Shown in pieces: positions 12,301-27,300 of a stretch of 64,000 bases of DNA (its first letter is position 1; each line of letters opens with the position of its first letter). The DNA is taken from contig NC_088306.1 of assembly GCF_032854445.1 (NCBI RefSeq), forward strand, positions 4,830,373 through 4,894,372, written 5' to 3'. Source of the stretch: Liolophura sinensis (Eukaryota; Mollusca; Polyplacophora; Chitonida; Chitonidae). The notes under the pieces are model-generated. The model worked only from the letters and a program-made list of their open reading frames with translations, searched no databases and was not told the DNA's origin. A program made the position numbers and the translations under genes.

Positions 12301-15300
12301 CAGGAATGGCACCTGTACAATGTACTAGCAAGCTAACAACAAGCAATATGATATCAGGGAATGGCACCTGTACAATGTACTAGCAAGCTAACAACAAGCA
12401 ACATATCAGGGAATGGCACCTGTACAATGTACTAGCAAGCTAACAACCAGCAACATGATACCAGGGAATGGCATCTGTACAATGCACTAGCAAGCTAACA
12501 ACAAGCAATATGATATCAGGGAATGGCACCTGTGCAATGTACTAGCAAGCTAACAACAAGGAACATGTTATCAGGGAATGGCACCTGTACAATGTACTAG
12601 CAAGATAACAACAAGCAATATGATATCAGGGAATGGCACCTGTACAATGTACTAGCAAGCTAACAACAAGCAATATGATATCAGGGAATGGCACCTGTAC
12701 AATGTACTAGCAAGCTAACAACAAGCAATATGATATCAGGGAATGGCACCTGTACAATGTACTAGCAAGCTAACAACAAGCAATATGATATCAGAGAATG
12801 GCACCTGTACAATGTACTAGCAAGCTAACAACAAGCAATGTGATATCAGGGAATGGCACATTTACAGTGTACTAGCAAGCTAACAACAAGCAATATGTTT
12901 TCAGGGAATGGCACCTGTACAATGTACTAGCAAGCTAACAAGCAATATGACACCCATGTTTTTCATGTAATTTGAAGATATTCAAAGTCTTTTAACAGTT
13001 TCGAAAAAAAAAGAAAGAAGAAATTCATGCACTTTCATGGGTCAATGTTATCCCTGTTTAAGTGAAGTGTTACAATTCCTGTACTTCACCCAAAGTTTAG
13101 CCTTTTTGGAGTGAGCCAGTTTCTGACTGCTTCCTTCGCTTTATCGCGTTATTTCACCCAAAGTTTAGCCTTTCTGGAGTCAGGCATTTTCTGATTGCTT
13201 CCTTCGCTTTATCGGGTTACTTCACCCAAAGTTTAGCCTTTTTGGAGTGAGCTAGTTTCTGATTGCTTCGTCCGCCTGTTTTTATCACTTTGCAAAGTTG
13301 GACTAATTTATCCTCGGAAATCTTAACCACTGAGACAAACCTTGCAATTTACTTGCCTTTGGTAAGGCGGATCAGGGAAGCAGCAATAGATAAAAGAGTG
13401 GTGGAAATCCGTCCTAAGGATTCCTTTGTCGTCATATGGCTGAAAAATTGTTGAGTACGACGTTAAACCCCAAGCACTCACTCACTCGCAAGATCAACCG
13501 CACACACATGCAAGATCAACTGCACACACAGAATCAAGCAAAATGAGTAACTCAGTTTTAGGCGAAGTTCTTTTGTCAAACACCCTGATTCTTCCACCTT
13601 TTCACATGTTTGCATATTCTCATGACATTATTCTGTGTGGACTGATAATATTATACTTTTCGTCAAGCCCTGAATCTGGCAAATCTCACTAATCTAGTTT
13701 TGCCTCCAAAATCAAAATAAAAACAGGAAAATTGCATTCAAAGGTGACAATACAACAGCGTTTTCTCACCACCCAGTTGCTCATGACGGAGAGAGGACAA
13801 ATGATAAGTGTACCACGGGGACCATCTGAATGTGTGTGGCCTGACCGGGCGGGGGCCACACTCAACGACGCCCTGGACGGTGCACCTGATGAAGCTCTGG
13901 ATGTTGTCTGTGGTGATACACTGGAAGAAGGCCGACTGTAGCTTGCTGGGTGTGAAGACTGTAACCCACTGGGCCCAGCACCTGCTGGAGCAATGATAGC
14001 CATCTTCTCTTATTCAGCTGTTTTCTGTGTATTAAACACTCAATACTACATGAGCATGTATAAAGACTCTATTCACGGCCATGCGAAAAGGAGGATGGGT
14101 ACAGAGATTAACGAGATGGCGGCCACTAGCCGGTGTAAACACTCCAACACGTCAATTTAGTAAGGACAGTGTGTGACAGGCTCCGATATGTAAGACCACA
14201 TCAATTTCTGCAAATATGCTGTAAATTAATTTTGACTTCAAATGTTTTGATGTGTTGGAGTGAGTTCACACTAGCCACTGGTTACCATCTTGTATTTAAA
14301 AGTCCGCACACCAAATCTCTCTTTTAATCTAACATGGTGAGAATGTACACATAATTACTGTCTATTACAAGCACATAATGAAAGTGAAAGTGAAAGTAAA
14401 CATCAGTATGTACATATATGTATACATTCTTACAAAACATAATACATTAATATTCACCAATGTCTATTTTTTATATACTGAACAATAATACATGTACAAT
14501 CATTGCGCTACAACACAAAACAGCAGTCTTAAAACAGCTATTTACACACTTCCTAACAGAACAAGTGCTTTCAGTATGTAAGTAAACATAGGGTTACATT
14601 TCATGCTTCTGTCACTTGTAAAATTCTTCCAGCAAACACAAACACACATTTGGTTCATTATTCCCCATATCAGTTCTTTCACACCATACAAACCTACATG
14701 TACATCAACTCCTTAGAAACAGAGATTATGACTTGACAAAAATTTTCTTAAATGATTAACTCTACGGCCCTCTTAATCAGGCAAATCTGCCACGGCATTT
14801 AAACTGCTGACTTCAATTCACTGGCCCCAACAGTTAGGTGTATAATAGCTCTTTTCTTTTAGCAACAATATCACTTTAAATAAACTTCAAATAAATTAAT
14901 TGTTATTGAAGTTTAATAAGTTGTTTACTAATACAGTTTTAGTGGGTTGTTACTCATGCCATATGTATTGATTTTAGCCAACATTCATGGCGTCTCATTT
15001 CCAGTTTTCTTCTGGTTTCTCCATGTCTTCCATGTTAATTTTGTCAGAACTTAAGTGTCTCAAAGAGAATGGGCAACCCTTTGTCTAAGTCTATGCCATA
15101 TAGTTTTATTATCTTCATTCATTTCATTCGTGTTTTACAGCGTACTCGATAATATTTCGCTTGTATGATGGCAGCCAGCATAATAGTTGGAGGAAACTGG
15201 GCAGATTCCGGTGGAAACCCACGACCATCCGCAGGTTGCTGGAAAACCTTTCCATGTGCAGGTTTTATTAAGGTGCATATCCGGTACGACTGCCAATATA

Positions 15301-18300
15301 TTTACTGTCAACAGTATACCAGAGGCAAATAAGCCAGCTTTTGCAGAATGTCATTAATTACAAAGGCCGAACCTACATCTCCGTCACAACACATGAGACA
15401 AAATCGATCCAAACATAACATCAAATGTGGACTGTGTAGGATTTGACCCTGTAAAGACACACAAGTACTGTTATTCTTGAACATCTCTTTCCATGACCTA
15501 ATCTACACTGTGGCATGTTTTGAGAGCATGATAGCGTTGGGCAAGCCTGGAAATAAGCTTTGGGTTGATGCAGGACACTGGTAAATGTTCCAGATATTCA
15601 TAAGGTATTATTAAAACAGTTAAAACGGTATTTAGTGTTAATCTTTACTGTTAATTTCGAGGGAATTTATGCACCCTATTACTATGAAAATGACACCAGG
15701 AACGATTTGTTCAATTCATTAAAGATACAAGCTTCCTAAAACTGTAAAAGAGATTGTATATCTCTACCCCCCCCCCCCCCACACACACACAACAAGTTCT
15801 CTCAGAATGTTTCAAAATAATAGTTGCAGACGTGATTAAAATGGTGGAAGACTTTGGGTACAAGACCTAACTGTTTGCCCCTGTCAAAATACTATTTGTC
15901 GTAAGACCTTGTCCTTGTGTTACTACTGATTTGCTGGTTTGTTGTGTACAGTGATGCACAAAGACACGGAAATCCACTACCCTATAAGAACAAAGCAAAC
16001 AAATCCAGCCTATAGCTGTCATTACCTGAATCGTTATCATCATCAACAACACAAATATCAGGCAATTCATCATCCAGGCCTGCAACAAAACGAGAACCCG
16101 CAATTTATATCACATGTATACACAGCCATTTTGGAGCAGTTAGGTTCTAACCATGGTTCATTGGTGTCTGGGAGTGGTCACCACTCTTATCACACCTGAC
16201 CCATAACCAGAACTGCTGGTCAATATTTATAATCAAATATATACACATGTACTATTAAATACAGTATCAAAAACCAATCAAATCAATAAATGAAACTTGG
16301 AATTCTCTGGGATAAAGTTGAAGACTTTTACTGTACAAATTTAACCATGTTAATGTAATATTCATAAAGTATGATATAATGTTGCATGCAAAAATTGATC
16401 AGTAGGAATTCTGCATGATAAAACAGCAACATGTACTTCATTTGAGTTAGTTAACAAAATTAAATTACAGAAGACTCAACGGTGTCAATTAATGTGAGTG
16501 GTTATTTGCTGCAATGAACATAGCATTATTAAAGTCAAAAATGTTCACATTTCGTTATTAAAGGCAAAGACAGCACCTGGCTAAAACATATTTCAATCAA
16601 TAGCAGGATTCTCAAGCTTTCTACAAAGTATCATACTTTATTATTTTAATGAGATTTCACTGAATATCATGTAAAACAAAATGTCAATACCGCACAAATA
16701 ACTAGTGTGAACCGAGGCAGACATCTTGAGAAATTTATCCAATCAAACACACTGCTATGGGATTGTGCGGCCTTTACCCATTCACTCCATGAAGTGGCAT
16801 GTGATAACACAGAACTACTGCATAAGACATCATTTTGAGATTGCTTAAGATAGCCCAGGGGCTATTTCACACAGTGTTGTGGGACAGGTCTGTATCATTT
16901 TCTGACCACCACAGATGTAAAATTAGTTGATTTACAAGCCTCATGATAATCAACGACGATATCACAAATTATGCCAAACAGTAGCACACCATCTCGGCCC
17001 AAACCGCATTAGTTTCAACAGTATGCTATGGAAAATAACTCTGATGTTAGAGAGCTGAAATAAACGATATCACAAATTATGCCAAACAGTAGCACACCAT
17101 CTCGGCCCAAACCGCATTAATTTCAACAGTATGCTATGGAAAAATAACTCTGACGTTAGAGAACTGGAATAAACGATATCACAAATTATGCCAAACAGAA
17201 GCACACCATCTCGGCCCAAACCACATTAATTTCAACAGTATGCTATGGAAAATAACTCTGATGTTAGAGAGCTGGAATAAACAATATCACAAATTATGCC
17301 AAACAGAAGCACACCATCTCGGCCCAAACCGCATTAATTTCAACAGTATGCTATGGAAAATAACTCTGATGTTAGAGAGCTGGAGTAAACGATATCACAA
17401 ATTATGCCAAACAGAAGCACACCATCTCGGCCCAAACCGCATTAGTTTCAACAGTATGCTATGGAAAATAACTCTGATGTTAGAGAGCTGGAGTAAACGA
17501 TATCACAAATTATGCCAAACAGAAGCACACCATCTCGGCCCAAACCGCATTAATTTCAACAGTATGCTATGGAAAATAACTCTGATGTTAGAGAGCTGGA
17601 ATAAACGATATCACAAATTATGCCAAACAGTAGCACACCATCTCGGCCCAAACCGCATTAGTTTCAACAGTATGCTATGGAAAATAACTCTGATGTTAGA
17701 GAGCTGAAATAAACGATATCACAAATTATGCCAAACAGTAGCACACCATCTCGGCCCAAACCGCATTAATTTCAACAGTATGCTATGGAAAATAACTCTG
17801 ACGTTAGAGAACTGGAATAAACGATATCACAAATTATGCCAAACAGTAGCACACCATCTCGGCCCAAACCACATTAATTTCAACAGTATGCTATGGAAAA
17901 TAACTCTGATGTTAGAGAGCTGGAATAAACAATATCACAAATTATGCCAAACAGAAGCACACCATCTCGGCCCAAACCGCATTAATTTCAACAGTATGCT
18001 ATGGAAAATAACTCTGATGTTAGAGAGCTGGAGTAAACGATATCACAAATTATGCCAAACAGAAGCACACCATCTCGGCCCAAACCGCATTAGTTTCAAC
18101 AGTATGCTATGGAAAATAACTCTGATGTTAGAGAGCTGGAGTAAACGATATCACAAATTATGCCAAACAGAAGCACACCATCTCGGCCCAAACCGCATTA
18201 ATTTCAACAGTATGCTATGGAAAATAACTCTGATGTTAGAGAGCTGGAATAAACGATATCACAAATTATGCCAAACAGAAGCACACCATCTCGGCCCAAA

Positions 18301-21300
18301 CCGCATTAGTTTCAACAGTATGCTATGGAAAATAACTCTGATGTTAGAGAGCTGGTGTAAACGATATCACAAATTATGCCAAACAGAAGCACACCATCTC
18401 GGCCCAAACCGCATTAGTTTCAACAGTATGCTATGGAAAATAACTCTGATGTTAGAGAGCTGGAGTAAACGATATCACAAATTATGCCAAACAGAAGCAC
18501 ACCATCTCGGCCCAAACCGCATTAATTTCAACAGTATGCTATGGAAAATAACTCTGACGTTAGAGAGCTGGAGTAAACGTGACGTCACCTTGCTGTCCAT
18601 AATGGAGACGCTCTGAAGCTCTATCAAGACGTTTCACAAAACCTTTATTGGGTTGAAAAAATCTAAAAAAAAAAAAAAAAAATTTAATGTTGGTTTAAGA
18701 TACCTTGAATGCTAATCTTTCAGTGGACATAAATATTAGTCAGGTGTTGTCTTTCACTTTAAGGTAAAACTTCATACTCACACAGATCCACAAAGCTGGA
18801 CTTGGACTTTCCTAGCTGTAGCAACTGTGATAGAGTCAGAGATTCAGCGTTGACCTTCTTTGATTGTGAGCCATGGTTTGCACCAGACTGCTTGGAACCA
18901 TTTGCATCGCAAGAGGTGGACGCAATATGTAAGGCACAACCTGACGTTGTAGTACAGGTGGATATTGTGTGTGCCTTTGATACTCCATTCCAAATTCCTG
19001 GTGTTTGGACCTTTGAAACTCCAGCAGTACAGGAAGGTGCTTGAACATTCGAAACCCCAGCACTACAGGAAGCTGCTTGAACATTTGAAACCCCAGCACT
19101 ACAGGAAGCTGCTTGAACGTTTGAAACCCCAGCACTACAGGAAGCTGCTTGAACGTTTGAAACTCCAGCACTACAGGAAGGTGCTTGAACGTTTGAAAAT
19201 CCAGCAGTACAGGAAGGTGTTAGCACCTTTGAAACCCCAGCACTAAAAGCAGGTTTTTGTATGTTTGACACCCATGCACTACGGGAAGGTATCTGCATGT
19301 TTGAAGCACTAGAAGATGATATTTGTATGTTTGAGTTCTCAGCACTAGGTGTTTGTATGTTTGCACCCTTGTTCATAACAACAGGGCTCTTGGTCGCACC
19401 CAAATATGCTGCATCTTTTTCCAGTGCAGTGGGACCAACTGAACCGCACATAGTAGACAAAGGTTCAGCACAAGGACTTTGTCCCCTTGTCACCGGGACA
19501 GGGAGACCATCGCAGAACGCCTGCACCACCGCAGACAGGTTAGGCATAAAGAGCATCACAGGTGTTGCTGGACTTTCAGGAATTCCACTCCCTGACGCAT
19601 CAGCTTTGACAGTTATACTTGGCGTATCCAGGAGAGATCCTTGAGGACCCGTAGACAGAATTTTAGCCGAAGAAGCTTGATATGTTTGTGCTGATGATGT
19701 ACTGTCAGGAATAACTGACGCACGGGAGTCTTGTGAATGAGATGGGAGCTTGGTGTTAGATGGTTCACAATTCTGTGGGGCGGGCAATGATGTAATGACT
19801 CCCGAGGACTCAATGGCCCCTTTGGAATGTCTGTCAGACAACACTGCCAGCTGTACTGGGTCTACAGTCACCTGACTGTTTGGCAGAATGGTCTGAACAC
19901 CTGTAGAGGGAACAGATGTCTTCACAGCCCCTGAAGGGAGAATTGTCTGTATAACTCCAGACGGGAAAACCGTCTCAAATGTTCCATCTGGAAAAATCCG
20001 CTGTACAATTCCACCTGGCAATGTGTTTGTGATGGCCTTTGAATGGTTTTTCTGTGCACTCTGACTACCTTCCTGGACAGTGATATCAGGCATGTCTATG
20101 TCTTTAGATGATTCTGATACAGCATATGTACTCTTTCCTTTTGGTACAATACAACTGATTTCTGACCGAATAAAAGTACATGTCACCTCTTGTTCTGGAA
20201 GAGTGCACTCCACCTCTGCTTCAGGTACAATACACTGGACTTCTGGTTGTGAAAGAGTACATGTGGCCTTTGGTCCTGGTACAGAACATGTGACCTCTGG
20301 TTCTAGAAGAGTACATGTGACCTCTGGTTCTGGAACAGTACATGTGGCCTCTGGTTCTGGTACAGAACATGTGAGCTCTGGTTCTGGAAGAGTACATGTA
20401 ACCTCTGGTTCTGGTACACTGCACGTTAACTGTACATTAGGTAAAGCACAGGTAACCACTGTTTTTGCTGAAGCCACAACTTCTTTGAGCTTTTTTCCCT
20501 TCCCTTCACCTTTTCCTTTCCTGGATTCAGGTGGCTGACATTCACTGGATTTGATCACAGCAGATGCTGAACTTATCAGTCTTGCTGGAATAGAAAAACG
20601 CTGGACTGCTCAAACCATTTGAATGCAATATCTGGTTTAGACCTTACTAATACTTATTTATTTATTCATTCATTGGACTGGTGTTTTAAATGACACTCGA
20701 GGATCTTTCGCTTACATGGCCATCAGCATTATAGTGGGAGGAAACCTGGCAGAGCCTGGGGGAAATCCACTACCATCCGCACTTTGCTGGCAGACCTTAT
20801 CATGTATGATGTTATTAGTAAACATGATTTCAAAACATTAGAAGCATATGTAATATTTTTCATACCTATACTTAAAAAGGTCCAAGTCAACACCAACTTG
20901 GCAAAAGTCTCGAAAATATCCCATGATATTTATGATAGATTCCAGGCGGAAACTTTAGAACTTCACAAAAGTAATTCATTCTGTAATAATTCTTCTGAAT
21001 ATAAACAGACAACCTGTACTGAATATTCAGATTCCAAATTCACAGAGAGATTCCAAGGAGAGAACTTTCCATCCTGCCCACTCTGGTACAGGTGTGTGAT
21101 ATTGGTAAAACATCCACAACCTATTAGTCAAAGACGCCACCATGGGATAAATACAGCTGTCGTCAAGAGGGCAGGCAATCTGAACCAGACAGATCTGATT
21201 CCCTTCGCATCACTGAGCCAAACTGTGATGCTATTTAGCGAACTGCAGCGGTTACTTAATAACCTTACTAAATGTCACGGATCCGCTTAAGTTGCAAATC

Positions 21301-24300
21301 AACTAAACACCAAACTCAAAGGATCATTGAAATATTACTCACTTTTCTTGACAGGCACACCCCCGTCCTCTTCTTCATCACTGGCTGGCTTTCTTGATGA
21401 ACTAAAATTCAAACAGAAATTTGGAAACCTTCAGATATGGCCTCATGGTAGAGTGAAGAAAAGAGAACATTATCAAGCTAGATGTGTATAAATGAAATGC
21501 ACACGATAGTCCCACATGTAACTAACAAACAAATATATTTACTTATTTTTTTGATGTTTTACACCGTACTCAAGAATACGGCTAAGAGGAAACCAACACC
21601 ATCTGCAGTATTCTGATGGATCTACCTACATACCACTGAAGAGGAAGCCAGCATCAGCTGGTCAAACTCACAGCCACCGCATTGGTGAGAGGCTTCTGGG
21701 TTTTAAAGCTGCGCAAGCGCGCTAACCAACTGATCCATGGAGGCCCCCTCAAATAATCCCTTTAACATTGGTGAGTGGCTTCTGTGTCATAAAGCTGCGC
21801 TAGCGCACTAACCAACTTCAGCAATGGGGATATGGCACTGACAAACAATTCAATCTGAGTAGCCAATCACAAGTGCTGAAAGCGTAAAATAATAACTGGC
21901 TAATAATTGGTCATGCCAAAAAACCTGTTAGCTCTTAATTTTCAGTGTGGTTTCCTATAGAGGATAGACAGATATCAATGCAATAAATTGGATTTTGCAG
22001 TTAGTTAAAAACTGGTGCATTTTGAACTACACAATTATGAGTACAGAATTGAGCTGCTCACAATGTGTACATGTTGGGCAGGATACTGCAGTAACTTGTC
22101 AGGATGAGCTGACAAGAAACCCCCACTCTCGGGAGAGTCACTACTTGAAGAAAAATATTGTGACTTTGTATTATTTTTCCTTAGCAAAGTCAGATTTATT
22201 ACAAAAACATCTTCCCAAAATCTTCGCCACGATATGGCTGAACTATTGCCGATGTGGCGTTAAGCCATAATCATTCATTCATTCTTCCCAAAATCTGGAT
22301 GAAAGAGTCTGTTATTAATCAGACGGTACTACTGTATTCGGTAAATTCCCTGCAGTCGGCACAGCCATCCAGGCCAAAATTCCTGCACTAATGCAAGACT
22401 AGGACAAGCAGTACTGCTAAAACATGACACTTATGTTCACGAACATCGCCCTGAAAGATAGCCAAACTAAAATAAACATCAGCCCTTTGAACACGAAGCA
22501 GAGCTGATTCTTCTTGGTTTGGCATCAGGTGTTTTTGTTTGTATTTTCTCACTGCCACATTGTTTAATACTGATGGTACGGGAGAGCTCCTAGGTTTTGT
22601 GACGTCACTCTAGATGGCAATACAGGGCAAAATGGCGTCAACAAACGAGTGACTTAGGTACTGATGTTTGTTTGTTATTTATTTCGTTGACAAGCCATGT
22701 AGAATTTTTCAAATATTTTTAGAACATCTCTGGACACTACTTTATTCATTAATTCAGCTTTAGTGGCAGACTTTATGTTCACTTTAGGTACAAATTTTTA
22801 TTTGCAGAGCAAACTCAATCAGTACGACTCACTGTTGAAAAGGGAGTCATGTTGTATCTGTAACAAACAAGTTAAAATTCTATAATTTCTTTTATATTCC
22901 TTTCTATAAAGCAAAGGAACAAATCTTACAACCATATAATCAGAGCATTCTTAATGACAACATGATCTCTTTATAATTTATTTATTTGATTGGTGTTTTA
23001 CGTCGTACTCAAGAATATTTCAGTCATACGACACAGGCCAGCATTATGGGGGGAGGAAAACAGGCCCAGCCTGGTGGAAACCCACGACCATCCGCAGGTT
23101 GCTAGCAGACCTTCCCACATACGGCCGGAGAGGAAGCCAGTATGAGCTGGTCAAACTCACAGCGACCGCATTGGTGAGAGGCTTCTGGGTTAGTGCGCTA
23201 ACCAACTGAGCCACGGAGTCCCCTCAAATAATCTCTATTTGGAAGTAAGTGCGTGTTAGCAAAACCGCCGCAGAATTTGCCTGGTATACCTTCCATGTAT
23301 TGTTAGGAGACATGTATGTATGTTTAGGGTTAATGTCGTACTTGACGATGATGTTCATTGGGTGTCTGTACAAACAGTGTATAGCAGGGCGAGCCTGTGC
23401 CACCACTGAAGTACCATGCCAAAGGCACCAGACATGATAACACACCCAGCCATGTTATACTGACACCGAGCCAACCAGAACTGAGCGCAAAGCACAGCAG
23501 CAACAAGTATCATTTTTAGTCTTTGGTATGACTGGACCAGGGTTTGATCCCAGGGTCTCCAGACTTTGATTTATTTATTTATTTGATTTGTGGTTTTATG
23601 TCGAACTCAAGAATATTCCATTTCAACGGCCAGTATTTTGGTGGGAGGAAACCGAGCAGAGATCGGGGAAACCCTGGATTATCTGCAGGTTTCTGGAAGA
23701 CCTTGCCACACGCGGCCGGAGAGCAAACCAGTATGAGCTGAACTTGAACTCACAGGTACTGCATTGGTGAGAGGCTCCTGGGTCATTGCGCTGTGCTGGT
23801 GTACTAACACCCTCGGCCACAGAGGCCGCCTCCAGACTTTGAGCCAGAAGCTCTAACCCTTAGGCCACAGAAGCGTTTCCGGTGAGGAGGCACGTCACCA
23901 TGGAAAAGGATTTAATGAACAAGGACTTAAGAATAATGATGAGATGGCTTTGTAAAACAGGTTTCTGAGTAAAACCATGACAATTAAGTATATTACCTTT
24001 GAGGTCTGGACTTGATGTTGGAAGAACGCAGGGCTGGCCTGGTCAAGCTGACCTCTGTCTCAGGCAGAGCTGGCTTATACCCAGGATCTGCTAGTTTCAC
24101 CGTGACATTTGCATCAAGACCATCTGTCAGGGGGAATAAGAATTACTGTTACACCCTCATGAAGAACAGCTTCTAAAACGTCAACGCTATCCTACCGAGG
24201 TACCTTTTAAAGTCGCTCGGTTTAGCATTATTGTTCATAGTTCATAAAATAGCAATATCTCCAAAACCAATGAAGATAGAAAAGCCAAGAACATGAAGCA

Positions 24301-27300
24301 ACTTTTGAAAATAACTTCACCTGAGCATTATGAATTTTACAGAATTTTTCCCAATCGAGTTGTGGTTTTCAAATAATTACCAAAAAACATATCACAAATC
24401 ATCTAATTTTTCTTCAAAATGTGAGATTTATGCAAAAGTGCATGAAACTTGTCACTGCCGTTTACCGTGGGAATTTCATAATACAAAGATAGGTACAGTG
24501 GTTCAACAATCCAAAGCTCTTAGCATTTGGGAGTATGGTGTGATTGAATTAAAAAAAACGCAGTGATCAACTATGACTAATCTGCATGTAAAATTTTTGA
24601 CTAAAAAATTTCAATTTGTTTCTGTGCTTTGAGAAGCTGAAAAAGTCAACGACAGTATTTTCCAGGTCCCATGTACTTTAATACTGATACAAAGGTCAGA
24701 GACCTACCATCAAGGGCAGTAAATACAAGATAAGGGAAGTCACTCATGTCTTTCGAAACTACAGAGCAGTCCCCTCGGTCACCACTGATAGAGAACTACT
24801 AAGAAATGCTTCCAATACTTACCCATGGCTGTAACACTGTCGTCTTCATCTAACACAGGACTACATCTGTAAGGGTCATCTGTCTGCAAGTTACCCACCA
24901 GTTGATCTTTTTTCCGTTTAAATCCTGATGGTTCTTCATTGGAGTCGAAATGCATGCTAGGTATTGGCGATGGATTCTTTGTGCTCGTCTCTGTGAAACT
25001 TTCCCTCAACTTCAGCCTTCTTCTCAGATCAAATTTCACTTTGGATGGTTTAAATCCTGGGGTTTCTGAGGGCTTTTTCGCCACAGCAAGAGACTTTGTG
25101 CACTTCACATTTTTCTGCAAAAGGACAGTTTTCAGTTTCAGTAGAAGTGATTAACTTAGTAATTAAAGAAACCAACCACCTTTAATTACATACACATTAT
25201 CTGAGAGATTACTTCATACAGACTTCATGTATGGTTCTTGTGATTTGCATATTTATAGCAGATAAAATGGGGTGGGAGAGGGGGGGAAACACTGCAGCTA
25301 TATTGTGGGATTTTTAGCCAAAACTGACGTCACAGATTCCTTCCTGTCTTTAGATGTGTTCTAACTGTAATACATTTCCACACCAGATACTAATGTAGAT
25401 GTAGTACCGCATATGTATTCCTTTTAGAAATACAATGCAGACCACACCATCTACAGGTACACCCAGGGGCATGCCATCGTCAAAGTTGGACAGGACATGT
25501 AAATTTTTGTACTTTGGCTTCCCTCACCACACCATCTACAGGTACAGCCAGGGGCACGCCCTTGTCAAATTTGGACAGGACATGTAAATTTGTGTACCTT
25601 GGCTTCCCTCACCACATCATCTACAGGTACACCCAGGGGGATGCCCTTGTCAAAGTTGGACAGGACATGTAAATTGGTGTACACGGGCTTCCCTCACCAC
25701 ACCAGCTACAGGTACACCCAGGGGCATGCCATTGTCAAAGTCAGTCGGGACATATAAATTTGTGTACCTTGTCTTCCCTCACCACACCATCTACAGGTAC
25801 AGCCAGGGGCATGCCATTGTCAAAGTTAGTCAGGACGTAAATTTTTGTACCTTGGTTTATCTCACCACACCATCTACAGGTACAGCCAGGGGCACGCCCT
25901 TGTCAAAGTTAGTCGGGACATGTAAATTTTTGTACCTTGACTTCCCTCACCACACCATCTACAGGTACACCCAGGGGCATGCCCTTGTCAAAGTTGGACA
26001 GGACATGTAAATTTGTGTACCATGGCTTCCCTCACCACACCATCTACAGGTACAGCCAAGGGCATGCCCTTGTCAAAGTTAAGACGTAAATTTTTGTACC
26101 TTGGTTTCCCTCACCACACCATCTACAGGTACAGCCAAGGGCATGCCCTTGTCAAAGTTAAGATATAAATTTTTTGTACCTTGGTTTCCCTCACCACACC
26201 ATCTACAGGTACAGCCAGGGGCATGCCCTTGTCAAAGTTAGTCACGACATGTAAATTTTTATACCTTGTCTTCCCTCACCACACCAGCTACACGTACAGC
26301 CAGGGGCATGCCATTGTCAAAGTTAGTCAGGACATGTAAATTTGTGTACCCTGGCTTCCCTCACCACACCAGCTAAAGGTACACCCAGGGGCACGCCCTT
26401 GTCAAAGTCAGTCGGGACATATAAATTTGTGTACCCTGGGTTCCCTCACCACACCATCTACAGGTACAGCCAGGGGCATGCCATTGTCAAAGTTAGTCAG
26501 GACGTAAATTTTTGTACCTTGGTTTCCCTCACCACATCATCTACAGGTACAGCCAGGGGCATGAGCTTGTCAAAGTTAGTCTGGACATGTAAATTTTTGT
26601 ACCTTGGCTTCCCTCACCACCTCAGCTACAGGTACAGCCAGGGGCATGCCATTGTCAAAGTTAGACAGGACGTAAATTTTTGTACCTTGGTTTCCCTCAC
26701 CTCACCATCTACAGATACAGCCAGGAGCATGCCCTTGTCAAAGTTAGTCAGGACGTAAATTTTTGTACCTTGGTTTCCCTCACCACACCAGCTACAGGTA
26801 CAGCCAGGGGCATGCCGTTGTCAAAGTTAGTCACGTCATGTAAATTTTTGTACCTTGGCTTCCCTCACCACACCAGCTACAGGTACAGCCAGGGGCATGC
26901 CATCGTCAAAGTTGGACAGGACATGTAAATTTGTGTACCATGGCTTCCCTCACCACACCATCTACAGGTACACCCAGGGGCATGCCATTGTCAAAGTTGG
27001 ACAGGACATGTAAATTTGTGTACCATGGCTTCCCTCACCACACCAGCTACAGGTACACCCAGGGGCACGCCCTTTTCAAAGTCAGTCGGGACATATAAAT
27101 TTGTGTACCTTGGGTTCCCTCACCACACCATCTACAGGTACAGCCAGGGGCATGCCATTGTCAAAGTTGGACAGGACATGTATATTTTTGTACCATGGCT
27201 TCCCTCACCACACCAGCTACAGGTACACCCAGGGGCACGCCCTTTTCAAAGTCAGTCGGGACATATAAATTTGTGTACCTTGGGTTCCCTCACCACACCA

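Noticed and set aside
17240-18616. Antisense gene with 36-residue repeats
   Set aside because: Period divisible by 3 explains the frame; the frame is broken by stops between 17707 and 17780 and ends in unique non-coding DNA. Kept only as a low-interest finding.
18802-19644. Plus-strand ORFs opposite HLTF exon 10
   Set aside because: They are shadows of the exon's 27- and 36-bp repeats; splice phase and family context support the minus strand.
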